Under the pieces are notes generated by a model that ran no database searches, was not told where the DNA came from, and saw only the letters and a list, made by a program, of their open reading frames with translations. Made by a program: the position numbers and the translations under genes. A stretch of 34,152 nucleotides of DNA from DATJBF01 sp035515475 (lineage in GTDB: Bacteria; Verrucomicrobiota; Verrucomicrobiia; Palsa-1439): contig DATJBF010000019.1 of assembly GCA_035515475.1 (NCBI GenBank), positions 1-34,152 on the forward strand. Direction: 5' to 3'. This document shows, piece by piece, positions 8,358-16,356 of the stretch (its first letter is position 1; the number at the start of each line of letters is the position of its first letter).

Positions 8358-8447
8358 TAGGTGTTGGCAACCTGCTGACGGACCTAGATTCTTTCCAGTT
8401 AAGCGTCGTCGAGCCGAGATTGAAGAGGGAGCGGTAACTGCCGCAAC

Positions 8448-10469
8448 TCACTGATCAGCGTGAGATATGAAGTTCTCTGCACCTCGGAAATGCTCCGAAT
8501 TAAGGCAACCCACTTCCCTAGCCTCGCGTAATGCACATTGTTTCTTCAGTGCCTCAACTCCACGAGCATGGCTTTCAAACTGGCCACAGGCAATCCCCTT
8601 TGCGACTGTCTCATGGAGGTTGGAGATTTCCGCCGGCAATTGAATGGCGAACAAGAGCAGTTGATCTTCGGGCGTCAGCGGTGGCAAATCAATGTAAGCG
8701 TCAACGCGGCTCACAAAGTCACCGCCCTTGTATGCATCCATTGCCCTCCGATACCAATCGTTCCACCTCCAGTAACGGCTTGCTATCACGAAGACGATTG
8801 TTGGCATTGGCTCTTCTTTCTTGGGATCCCCGGTCATACCGGGCCAAGTCTCCCAAAGGGGTTGGAGAAGCCACTGATACGCGGTATCTCCGTTGCCAGT
8901 TGTTGCCAAACGAACGGCATCTGCTTCGTCAATCACCGCGCCTTGAAAAGGAATCGGGGCGTCCCCATCAACCTTGAGTTCACCACGGAAACGTTTCCCA
9001 TCAAAAACCTTTATCCACTCCTCCTTTCCTTCTTGCCAATTAAATGTTGTAAGATTGAGGGTCCGAACTTCAGCGTTACTGTTTTGGCTGAGAGACCGGA
9101 GTAGCCAGGCTGCGAGATATGACTTCCCGGCGCCGGGGGGGCCACAAATCGCTACCACAAATGGGTGACGTGCGGATTTCGCGCGAACGAAACCGCTCAG
9201 CTTGTTGTGAAGCTGGATCAGCGCATCACAATACGCCTTATTGGCCGTCGCGTACTTTTCGTCGAGAACGCCAAAACCCGTCTTCTTCTGGAGTTCCCTA
9301 ATAAGTTTGGCACATGTCAGACGTCCTTGTGCGTCGGCAGTCAAATGATACGATCCTTTGAGTAGTTCCCATCGGCTAGCCGTGCGCGCCTGAGCGAGCC
9401 AATGCACAATGCAGCGGTTGACGAGGGAGACAAGGTATAAGTTCTTTTGAACCAGGCTATCTCCGATCTTTCCGTTCTCTGTCATGCCCTCCCAACAAGA
9501 ACCAATAAGAGCATCAGTCTGTTTAAGAATGTACCAGTGTTGCCGGTTGCGGCGAAAAGCAGGATTCTCGGCACACCAATCCTGTATGGAAAGCAGATTC
9601 AACATAATCAAGCCGTGGGTCCGAAGATCCACGTAGATTTCCGGCGTATAGTCGAGGGGATGCCAATTTTTAGTCGGCAGCGGTTCAACCAGTTTTAAAA
9701 GTGCACGATCCACCAATCCAAGTGCCTTACCTAGATCATCACCCGCTTGGCCGGGGAGTCTGCTGCGAATCCGTGGGTTTCCCACAGCGATGCGGACAGC
9801 CCACCAAAGATTCGCAGGATCGGTAATATTCGAAAAGGCCATTCCGTAGAGGTTTTGGTAAAGCGTGCGTACAACGATCTCCTCGGCCGCGTTCCTCATC
9901 TCATCGTCCATGTGCTCCCCACGGTCGATGACAAAACACGCCGTGAAAAGTTCAGTGTCAATTGTAGTCACTTCGCCATACGGCAGCGTGCGGTCCAGTA
10001 TGAATGGGCGCAAATGCCGCGCATTTGCTTCTGAGTATCGCCCGAGCCAATTGGACATGCTGCGCAGGGCGGAGCGCATGTCGTTGAGTGAGAGATCCTC
10101 CTCGGATTCCTCTTCTCCGTCCGGTTTGACGTCACGCCAGTAACCATAGCGCTGAAAGGCGTCCAGTGCTTCAACAGCAGCCCGGATATGAACCACCATC
10201 TTGGAGCGTATCCGATTTAGGCAGTAGTCCTGCCATTTGCCGGAGCCATCCAAGGTTAAGTAATCGAAGTCCTCCTTTCGGAGATCGAAAAGTCGACAAG
10301 CTTCTTTCTCACCCAATGCCTTCAGGAAATCAGCAACATATCGCGCCTCCCGCTTCTCTTCTTGCGCATTAGGTGGAGGGAAATCTGGCCAAGCGTCGAT
10401 GAGCAGGCGAATACAGCTCCTGAGTTCTTGCTGCGCGGCATCCTGAAGCGGTCTAGCGGCAGCATCCAT
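8448..10469 (-). CDS. AAA-type P-loop ATPase with large uncharacterised N-terminal region
   Basis: The 673-residue protein has a C-terminal P-loop ATPase: Walker A GPPGAGKS at residues 443-450, Walker B AVIDEAD at 511-517, a sensor-1-like strand TIVFVIASRYW near 557-567 and an Arg in FVSRVDAYIDLPPLTPED that could be a trans-acting finger. The first 430 residues are mostly helical, rich in Trp, Arg and Leu, and match no family I recognise. There is no signal peptide or membrane segment. The ATG at 10469 is used; a TTG two codons earlier is an alternative. It lies 18 bp after the nucleotidyltransferase gene on the same strand, so the two are probably one operon. G+C is visibly lower than around it (26 of 60 bases at 9481-9540 against 38 of 60 at 11221-11280), which points to transfer. 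Function unknown. Confidence 0.85.
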   Translation of the reverse strand: MDAAARPLQDAAQQELRSCIRLLIDAWPDFPPPNAQEEKREARYVADFLKALGEKEACRLFDLRKEDFDYLTLDGSGKWQDYCLNRIRSKMVVHIRAAVEALDAFQRYGYWRDVKPDGEEESEEDLSLNDMRSALRSMSNWLGRYSEANARHLRPFILDRTLPYGEVTTIDTELFTACFVIDRGEHMDDEMRNAAEEIVVRTLYQNLYGMAFSNITDPANLWWAVRIAVGNPRIRSRLPGQAGDDLGKALGLVDRALLKLVEPLPTKNWHPLDYTPEIYVDLRTHGLIMLNLLSIQDWCAENPAFRRNRQHWYILKQTDALIGSCWEGMTENGKIGDSLVQKNLYLVSLVNRCIVHWLAQARTASRWELLKGSYHLTADAQGRLTCAKLIRELQKKTGFGVLDEKYATANKAYCDALIQLHNKLSGFVRAKSARHPFVVAICGPPGAGKSYLAAWLLRSLSQNSNAEVRTLNLTTFNWQEGKEEWIKVFDGKRFRGELKVDGDAPIPFQGAVIDEADAVRLATTGNGDTAYQWLLQPLWETWPGMTGDPKKEEPMPTIVFVIASRYWRWNDWYRRAMDAYKGGDFVSRVDAYIDLPPLTPEDQLLLFAIQLPAEISNLHETVAKGIACGQFESHARGVEALKKQCALREAREVGCLNSEHFRGAENFISHADQ

Positions 10470-10487
10470 GTGCAAATGGAAACACTG

Positions 10488-10829
10488 TCAAACCCGCAGT
10501 TCGATCCTCTCAGGAAAGAGCTGTTCCTGACCGCACTCAATTACAATGAGATCAGTAGCCTTTGGGGCGCGTTGTCGCGGGGTCCTCTCCCGGTAGGACT
10601 GAAGAACCAGTGCACGGTCAGACTCGTCAACCAAATGCTGAAGGCACGATACCAGTTCCTCGGCTGACAGACTTTTCGGTTCGAGCAGTATGTCCACATC
10701 TGAAGTGTGGCTAGCGTTACCCCTCGCCTGTGAACCGACAAGCCAAACGCGGTTCACATACGGAGCAACTCCCCTTGGGACTCGGCTTGCCCAAAACCCA
10801 GCTTCCATCTGCTTCTTCATGATTTCCAT
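10488..10829 (-). CDS. Minimal nucleotidyltransferase (MNT/Pol-beta superfamily)
   Basis: The 113-residue protein carries the nucleotidyltransferase signature VGSQARGNAS then SDVDILLE: Gly32-Ser33 and the metal-binding pair Asp44/Asp46, with Asp93 in ATDLIVIE as likely third carboxylate. All catalytic residues are present. Proteins of this size are usually MNT partners of HEPN toxins, which they inactivate by AMP transfer; here the partner gene is instead the P-loop ATPase just downstream. The ATG at 10829 is preferred because GGGGGT stands about ten bases before it; the frame is open upstream to a TTG at 10856. It is the first gene of the cassette and is divergent from aroC, with the cassette promoter presumably in 10830-10980. 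Substrate and target cannot be read from sequence. Confidence 0.8.
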   Translation of the reverse strand: MEIMKKQMEAGFWASRVPRGVAPYVNRVWLVGSQARGNASHTSDVDILLEPKSLSAEELVSCLQHLVDESDRALVLQSYRERTPRQRAPKATDLIVIECGQEQLFPERIELRV

Positions 10830-10918
10830 AGTAAAACTACCCCCAAAAGAATGCAATTCAAGAACTGAAGTTGCGCCAGCGCTGCTCTAGGGCTTCTCCT
10901 GATGATCACCGCTTTCGG

Positions 10919-10937
10919 TTTACTTTCGCGAGCAAAT
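10919..10937 (+). promoter_or_regulatory. Possible shared upstream site of aroC (copy 2)
   Basis: TTTACTTTCGCGAGCAAAT, 43 bases before the aroC start, matches 17 of 19 positions of the site at 6966-6984 before aroA. Confidence 0.35.
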
Positions 10938-10980
10938 CGGCTAGAAAGCGCCGCCAACCTTTGGAGAAGGAGAGATCGTT

Positions 10981-12303
10981 ATGCTCGGATGTGATTTGGG
11001 TACGTTGTTCAAGGTCACGGTTGCCGGTGGGTCGTATCAGGAAGGATTGACGATCCACCTGCAGGGCGTGCCGCCGGGGTATTTGATCACCGAAGAAGAG
11101 ATCTACCGCGAACTTCTGTTGCGCAAGCCCGGCCAGGGCGAACTCAGCTCGCCACGCCGCGAACCCGACGTACCGGTCATCTACAGCGGGGTCAATTGCG
11201 CCGACACGATGACCGGGTTCCACAACGCCGAGTACACCAACGGCACGCCGCTGGTGATCCTGATTCCCAACCTCGACCGCCACCTCGAGCACGTCGAGCA
11301 GTACCGATCGACGAATCGGACCCCGCGGCCCGGCCACGCCTCGTACGCCTCGTACGTGAAATACGGCCAGTGGGACGATTCCATCGGCGCCGGCTTCTTC
11401 AGCGGACGTTACACCGCGACGATTGTCGCCGCCGGCGCCGTGGCCAAACGGATTCTCAAGGACCATGGGATCGAAATCACCGCTTACGTGAAAGAGGCCG
11501 CCGGAGTGCGGATGCCCGATTTGCCCATCGAACAGGTGCGGCCCAAGGTCGCGGCGTACAAGGAAATGCGCCGGCGCCATGACCCCGTGTATGCGGAACT
11601 GTTCGGCTCGGGCCGTCTCAAACACGACATGCGGTTCCTCCAGAAGATGGCCGTGCTCGCCGAGTTTGAACGGGAAGTGCCCGAGGTCGCCAAGAAAATG
11701 GTTCATTGGGACGAGGACGCCATCCGCAAAGAATTCGGGATCCACCCGAAACTGAATTGCCCGCACTTGGAAACTGCCGACGCGATGTACGAGCGGATCA
11801 TGGAGATCACGCGGTCCGGTGATTCGAGCGGCGGTGTGGTCGAAGTCACGGCCACGGGATTGCCCGTGGGCATGGGCGAACCGGTCTTCCGCAAGCTCGA
11901 CGGCGAACTGGGCCGGATGCTCAGTATCGGCGCGGTCAAGAGCGTCGAGATCGGCGCCGGGCTCGCCGTCAAAGATATGACCGGTTCACAAAGCAACGAT
12001 CAGATGGACGTCAAGAACGGAAAGGTCAGCTTCCGCTCGAACAATGCGGGTGGCATCACGGGCGGCCTGACCACGGGCCAACCGATCGTTGTCCGGCTGG
12101 CCGTCAAGCCGACGCCCACCATCGCCAAACCGCAACACACGATCGACAAGGTGTCGCTGGAGAACAAGGAACTGGCCGCAGTCACCCGACGCGACCCGAC
12201 CATCGTGCCGCGCGTCTGGCCTGTGGCCGAGGCGTTCACGGCGATCCTGTTGCTCGACCACTATCTGCAACATCTCGCTTTCCAGGCGATGGTTAAGAAG
12301 TAG
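10981..12303 (+). CDS. aroC: Chorismate synthase, divergent
   Basis: Chorismate synthase removes phosphate from EPSP with reduced FMN. The 440-residue protein aligns along its length: LGTLFKVTVAGGS at the start, PRREPD, RPGHASY (His119), SNNAGGITGGLTTGQPIVV, KPTPTI and RRDPTIVPR (Asp405). Departures are notable: the signature FGESHG reads AGGSYQ, so the proton-donating His (E. coli His10) is Tyr19; the GGGRSSARET flavin region reads GAGFFSGRYTA; and an extra helical segment of some 60 residues lies near 190-260, making it longer than the usual 350-390. The ATG at 10981 has a good ribosome site (AAGGAGAG, six bases before). It follows the accessory cassette divergently and leads into aroK. Either a lineage subtype or an enzyme with altered chemistry. 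Confidence 0.88.
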   Translation: MLGCDLGTLFKVTVAGGSYQEGLTIHLQGVPPGYLITEEEIYRELLLRKPGQGELSSPRREPDVPVIYSGVNCADTMTGFHNAEYTNGTPLVILIPNLDRHLEHVEQYRSTNRTPRPGHASYASYVKYGQWDDSIGAGFFSGRYTATIVAAGAVAKRILKDHGIEITAYVKEAAGVRMPDLPIEQVRPKVAAYKEMRRRHDPVYAELFGSGRLKHDMRFLQKMAVLAEFEREVPEVAKKMVHWDEDAIRKEFGIHPKLNCPHLETADAMYERIMEITRSGDSSGGVVEVTATGLPVGMGEPVFRKLDGELGRMLSIGAVKSVEIGAGLAVKDMTGSQSNDQMDVKNGKVSFRSNNAGGITGGLTTGQPIVVRLAVKPTPTIAKPQHTIDKVSLENKELAAVTRRDPTIVPRVWPVAEAFTAILLLDHYLQHLAFQAMVKK

Positions 12304-12329
12304 AACCAGCAGTCCGAACGAACGTCATT

Positions 12330-12410
12330 GGTAGGGCTGGACCGCCGGGCCAGCCGCATTACTTGGATAATGCGCGACGGTATCGGCGCGCCCGGCGGTT
12401 GCCCCCCACC
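12330..12410. repeat. Intergenic palindromic repeat between aroC and aroK
   Basis: The left arm, GTAGGG then ACCGCCGGGC, pairs with the right arm, GCCCGGCGGT then GCCCCCCAC, across about 80 bp. Nested shorter pairings are present. It differs in core sequence from the TGTAGGG and TGTCA families, but its start resembles the former. Confidence 0.65.
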
Positions 12411-12465
12411 ACTGTGCCTCGTCCGCCTTGACGAACTGCCGTCCTCAGGTCAATTTTAGGGCTCT

Positions 12466-13029
12466 GTGAACGTCATCCTCATCGGCATGAAGCACTGCGG
12501 CAAGACGACTCTCGGGTCGGCACTGGCGGCCCGGTGGGGGTGTCCCTTTTACGACATCGACCGGATGATCGAGGAATACAATTCCTCCGAGACGGGCCAA
12601 CAGTTGACTGTCCGCGAGATTTTCACCACCGGAGGCGAGGGCCGTTTCCGCGAATTGGAAGCCAAGGCCGTGTGCGACCTGTTTCTGCGGTTGGACAAGT
12701 CGGACGGGTCCAATGTGGTGGCCGTGGGCGGTCGCACGGCGTTGAACAAAAAGGTCGAGGCACTTCTCAGCGCGATGGGGCTCGTCGTCTACCTGGACGT
12801 TTCACCCGATGAAATGTTCACGCGGGTGACGCGGTCGGGACTGCCCCCGTTCGTTGACGAGAATGATCCCGAAAACCATTTCCTGCAATTGCACAAAGAG
12901 CGGGCGCCGTACTACCAAAGGCTGGCGCGCCTGACGGTGAAGCTCGACGGACTGGATGCCGACGCCGCCCTGGAAAAGCTGTGTCGCGGCATCGAGGAAT
13001 ATGGGCGTACCCGCAACACTGGCCGCTGA
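12466..13029 (+). CDS. aroK: Shikimate kinase, atypical
   Basis: Shikimate kinase phosphorylates shikimate with ATP. The 187-residue protein has the P-loop GMKHCGKTT (7-15), YDIDRMIE with the shikimate/magnesium Asp32, the FRELE segment with Arg62, VGGR at 87-90, LVVYLDVS, and ERAPYYQRLA with the substrate-binding Arg. Two motifs differ from the textbook form: GGG ends in Arg90, and the lid RPLL reads LPPF. I recall GMKHxGK-type shikimate kinases from other bacteria, so this may be a subtype. GTG start at 12466. Its last 29 bases overlap queG, so the two are translationally linked. Together with aroA and aroC it completes the last steps to chorismate. Confidence 0.85.
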   Translation: MNVILIGMKHCGKTTLGSALAARWGCPFYDIDRMIEEYNSSETGQQLTVREIFTTGGEGRFRELEAKAVCDLFLRLDKSDGSNVVAVGGRTALNKKVEALLSAMGLVVYLDVSPDEMFTRVTRSGLPPFVDENDPENHFLQLHKERAPYYQRLARLTVKLDGLDADAALEKLCRGIEEYGRTRNTGR

Positions 13030-14071
13030 AATCGATCGGTACGCCCGCGAATTGGGCTTCGACCTTGTGGGCATCACCAGCGCCAAGCCGCCTCCGCACG
13101 TCAATCAATTCCGCGGCTGGCTCCAGAACGGGTTCCACGGCGAGATGGGCTACCTGGAGCGGCACGCCGCGAAGCGGGCCGAACCGCGGCGCGTGTTGGC
13201 TGACGCACGATCCGTCGTGGTGGTGGCGATGAATTATTTCACCGGCGATTCCCCTCCCCCGTCCTTCGGACACTCTGTCCCCGCAAAACAGGGAGAGGGA
13301 ATGGGTGAGGGCCGCGTCGCCCGTTACGCTTGGGGCGAGCGCGATTACCACGAGGTGCTGGGCGAAAAACTCAAACGGCTGGCCGACCATGTTTGTGAGT
13401 TCGGCGGCCCGGGCACTCGGGCGCTCTCGTACGTCGACACCGGCCCGATTCTCGAACGCGACCTCGCCCAGCGGGCCGGGGTCGGATTCATCGGCAAACA
13501 CACCAATCTCATCAGCCGCCGGCTCGGCAACTGGATTTTTCTCGGCCAGGTGCTGACGAATCTCGAACTGGAATCGGGCCAGCCTGAACTCGAGTATTGC
13601 GGCACGTGCCACCGCTGCATCGATGCGTGTCCGACCCGGGCCATCGTGGCGCCGTACCAACTCGATGCACGGTTGTGCATCAGCTATCTCACGATCGAGT
13701 TGAAGGGCGCGATCCCCGTGGAATTGAGACCCGCTATCGGCGATCGGATTTTCGGTTGCGACGATTGCCTCGAAGTCTGCCCGTGGAACCGGTTCGCCCA
13801 GCGTTCACCCGTCCGCGAATTTCAGCGACGCGAGTTGCCGCCGTTGACGGAATTCCTGTCGTGGGACGACGCGCAATTCAACGCGTTCTTTCGCGGGACG
13901 CCGATTTACCGCATCAAACGCCGCGGCTTCCTCCGCAACGTGTGCGTCGCGCTGGGCAACGTCGGCGACTCCTCGGCCTTGCCGGCCCTGGAACGGGCGC
14001 TCGACGATCACGAGCCGCTGGTACGCGAGCACGCCCGTTGGGCGATCGGCCAAATTCGCAGTCGCGTTTGA
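13001..14071 (+). CDS. queG: Epoxyqueuosine reductase
   Basis: QueG reduces epoxyqueuosine to queuosine in tRNA anticodons, using cobalamin and two iron-sulfur clusters. The two ferredoxin motifs are clear, CGTCHRCIDACP and CDDCLEVCPWN, as are the N-terminal GFDLVGIT and the RDYHEVL / DTGPILERD regions; the C-terminal 50 residues form a HEAT-like repeat, as usual. The ATG at 13001 is chosen because GAGGAAT stands immediately upstream; a longer frame from 12956 lacks support and lies deep in aroK. Length 356 residues. Residues about 84-104, between the NYF strand and RYAWG, are encoded by a palindromic repeat (13251-13311) that is absent from the E. coli protein as I recall it. No other queuosine gene is in the window. 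Confidence 0.94.
   Translation: MGVPATLAAEIDRYARELGFDLVGITSAKPPPHVNQFRGWLQNGFHGEMGYLERHAAKRAEPRRVLADARSVVVVAMNYFTGDSPPPSFGHSVPAKQGEGMGEGRVARYAWGERDYHEVLGEKLKRLADHVCEFGGPGTRALSYVDTGPILERDLAQRAGVGFIGKHTNLISRRLGNWIFLGQVLTNLELESGQPELEYCGTCHRCIDACPTRAIVAPYQLDARLCISYLTIELKGAIPVELRPAIGDRIFGCDDCLEVCPWNRFAQRSPVREFQRRELPPLTEFLSWDDAQFNAFFRGTPIYRIKRRGFLRNVCVALGNVGDSSALPALERALDDHEPLVREHARWAIGQIRSRV
13251..13311. repeat. Palindromic repeat in frame inside queG
   Basis: Outer arms CCCCTCCCCC and GGGTGAGGG are near-complements, with an inner pair CTCTGTCCC / CAGGGAGAG. It translates in frame to a Pro-, Gly- and Ser-rich loop (SPPPSFGHS... QGEGMGEG). The element at 27552-27635 after bioD has similar arms. 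Confidence 0.75.
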
Positions 14072-14114
14072 GGCCGGAAGTCTGGTAGTTTGGTAGTGCC
14101 AAGGAGGCAAGCGG

Positions 14115-16301
14115 ATGCTGATTCTGTATGGGGTAACCATTTTCGCCGGGGCCGCGCTGTTGTTCGTGGTGCAACCGATGGTTGGGCGGATGGTGTTGCC
14201 GCTGCTGGGGGGCTCGCCGGCGGTCTGGAACACCACGATGGTTTTCTACCAGTCCGTGCTGCTGGCCGGCTACGCCTACGCGCATTTTGCTACCAAGTGG
14301 CTCGGCTGGCGGCGCCAAGCCGCGGTGCACGTGGCCGTGCTCCTGTTGCCGTTGCTTGCCCTGCCCATCGGTATTTCACGAGGTTGGGTTCCGCCCACAA
14401 CACAGAACCCAATCCCGTGGTTGCTCGCGTTGTTGACCGTGGCGGTCGGCCTGCCCTTCTTCGTGGTGTCGACAACCAGTCCGCTCCTGCAACGATGGTT
14501 TTCTGCCAGCGGACACCGGGAGGCGACCGACCCCTATTTTCTGTACGCGGCGAGCAACTGCGGCAGTTTGCTGGCGCTGTTGAGTTATCCCGTGTTGATC
14601 GAACCGCGGTTGCGGTTGGGCGAACAGAGCCGGTGGTGGGCCATCGGCTACGGCGCGCTGGTGGCGCTGGTGGCCATTTGCGGCCTGGTGGTGTGGCGGA
14701 TCGGGCGTCCGGATGCCCCGGGCGCGACCGCAGCGTCCGCTGCGTTGAACGAGCGCCTGACGGCTCGCCGGCGGTGGCGGTGGATTCTTCAGTCGTTTGT
14801 GCCCTGCAGTTTGATGCTGAGCGTGACGACGTACATCACCAGCGAGGTCGCGCCGGTTCCGCTGTTGTGGGTGATTCCGCTGGCGATTTATCTATTGGCG
14901 TTCGTCCTGGTTTTTGCCCGGCGGCGATGGCTGCCTCATCGCTGGATGGTGCGCGCGCTGCCGTTTGCCGTGGCGGCGGTCGCGTTCACCCTGGTCGGGC
15001 GGGTTCTGGAGATGATCCCGTTGTTGATCGGTTTGCATCTGATCTGTCAGTTCGTTGTCTCGATGGTGTGTCTCGGCGAATTGGCCAACGACCGGCCGTC
15101 AGCGGTCCATTTGACGGAATATTATCTGTGGGTGTCGCTGGGCGGCGTGCTTGGCGGAATGTTCAACGCGCTGTTGGCGCCGGTGATCTTCTCGTCGGTG
15201 GCCGAATATCCGGTGACCCTGGTGCTGGGGTGCTGGCTGGCGCCCAACCTCATCTCCCGACCCGGTCGTCCGCTCCAGCGCGTGCTCGATGTCGGATTGC
15301 CAGTGGTGATTGGTTTGATCGCGGCCAATCTCCTCCTGTTGTTGCGGGATGTGACCGACTCGCCGGTGGCGTTGGCGAAAGCACTGATGTATGGCGTGCC
15401 GCTGATCTTGTGCCTCGCGGTTCTGCGCCGGCCCCGGCGGTTTGCGTTGAGCCTGGGCTGCGTGTTTGTGGCCTGTTCGCTGGTGCCGGGGTATCAGGAC
15501 CGGACCTTGCACGTCGCGCGCAGCTTTTTTGGCATCAACCGCATCAGCTTGGATCCGACCGGCCGGTTTCATTGGTTGATGCACGGGAACACCATCCACG
15601 GCATTCAAAGTCTCGACGCCAACCAGCGCGATGAGCCGCTGGGCTATTTCACCCGAACAGGCCCATTCGGGCAGGCGTTCGCGGCGCTGGGCTTCCCGGC
15701 GAAACAACGCGTCGGCGTGGTCGGATTGGGAGCCGGAACATTGGCCTGCTACGCCGCGCGGGGGGAACGGTGGACGTTTTACGAGATCGATCCCGCGGTG
15801 GAACGGATTGCCCGCGACCCGCGGTACTTCACCTACCTCCGGGACTGCCCGGCGGATGTCGACGTGGTTCTCGGCGACGCCCGGCTCTCATTGCAGAAGG
15901 CTGCGGACGGACAGTTTGGGATCCTTGTGCTGGATGCCTACAACTCGGACACGATCCCGTTGCATCTTATCACGCGGGAAGCGGTGGCGTTGTACCTGCG
16001 GAAGCTCGCGCCGGACGGGGCACTGATTTTTCACATCTCGAACCGGCACCTGCGTTTGGAACGTGTCGTTGGCGTGCTCGCGCAGGACGCGGGGTTAACC
16101 TGCCTGGCCAAGGGCGAGAGTTCACCCAGTTTTCTGACCACCGGCAAGCTCAGCTCGAAGTGGGCGATCTTGGCGCGCAATCCGGCCACGCTCGGCAGTC
16201 TGATGTACGACCCAAGCTGGCTCCAGCCGCCGCCCCACTTGAAAACCAGATTGTGGACCGACGACTACGCCAGCATCTTCAGCGTGTTCGACTGGCGGTG
16301 A
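14115..16301 (+). CDS. Fused multi-pass membrane protein/spermidine-synthase-like methyltransferase fold
   Basis: A 728-residue protein. The N-terminal two thirds is hydrophobic, with about a dozen membrane segments beginning at residue 1 (ILYGVTIFAGAALLFVVQPM is typical of this family). The C-terminal third is cytosolic and spermidine-synthase-like: GLGAGTLACYA near 535, EIDP at 556, VLGDAR near 585 and LDAYNSDTIPLHLITREA near 606. The fold binds SAM-like nucleotides, and the Asp of LDAY is the usual catalytic one, but polyamine-binding residues are not obvious, and such fusions are widespread without known substrate. AAGGAGG at 14101-14107 precedes the ATG by seven bases, a strong ribosome site. 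It follows queG after 43 bp and may be its operon partner. Family firm, function unknown. Confidence 0.88.
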   Translation: MLILYGVTIFAGAALLFVVQPMVGRMVLPLLGGSPAVWNTTMVFYQSVLLAGYAYAHFATKWLGWRRQAAVHVAVLLLPLLALPIGISRGWVPPTTQNPIPWLLALLTVAVGLPFFVVSTTSPLLQRWFSASGHREATDPYFLYAASNCGSLLALLSYPVLIEPRLRLGEQSRWWAIGYGALVALVAICGLVVWRIGRPDAPGATAASAALNERLTARRRWRWILQSFVPCSLMLSVTTYITSEVAPVPLLWVIPLAIYLLAFVLVFARRRWLPHRWMVRALPFAVAAVAFTLVGRVLEMIPLLIGLHLICQFVVSMVCLGELANDRPSAVHLTEYYLWVSLGGVLGGMFNALLAPVIFSSVAEYPVTLVLGCWLAPNLISRPGRPLQRVLDVGLPVVIGLIAANLLLLLRDVTDSPVALAKALMYGVPLILCLAVLRRPRRFALSLGCVFVACSLVPGYQDRTLHVARSFFGINRISLDPTGRFHWLMHGNTIHGIQSLDANQRDEPLGYFTRTGPFGQAFAALGFPAKQRVGVVGLGAGTLACYAARGERWTFYEIDPAVERIARDPRYFTYLRDCPADVDVVLGDARLSLQKAADGQFGILVLDAYNSDTIPLHLITREAVALYLRKLAPDGALIFHISNRHLRLERVVGVLAQDAGLTCLAKGESSPSFLTTGKLSSKWAILARNPATLGSLMYDPSWLQPPPHLKTRLWTDDYASIFSVFDWR

Positions 16302-16356
16302 GCTTGACCCCGTAACGCCGCGGGGCCATGATGCGCAATCGTCAGCGTGTGAAAAA

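Noticed and set aside
16302..16356. Possible hairpin CCCCG ... CGGGG after the spermidine-synthase-like gene
   Set aside because: A five-base stem without a T-run is not enough for a terminator call.
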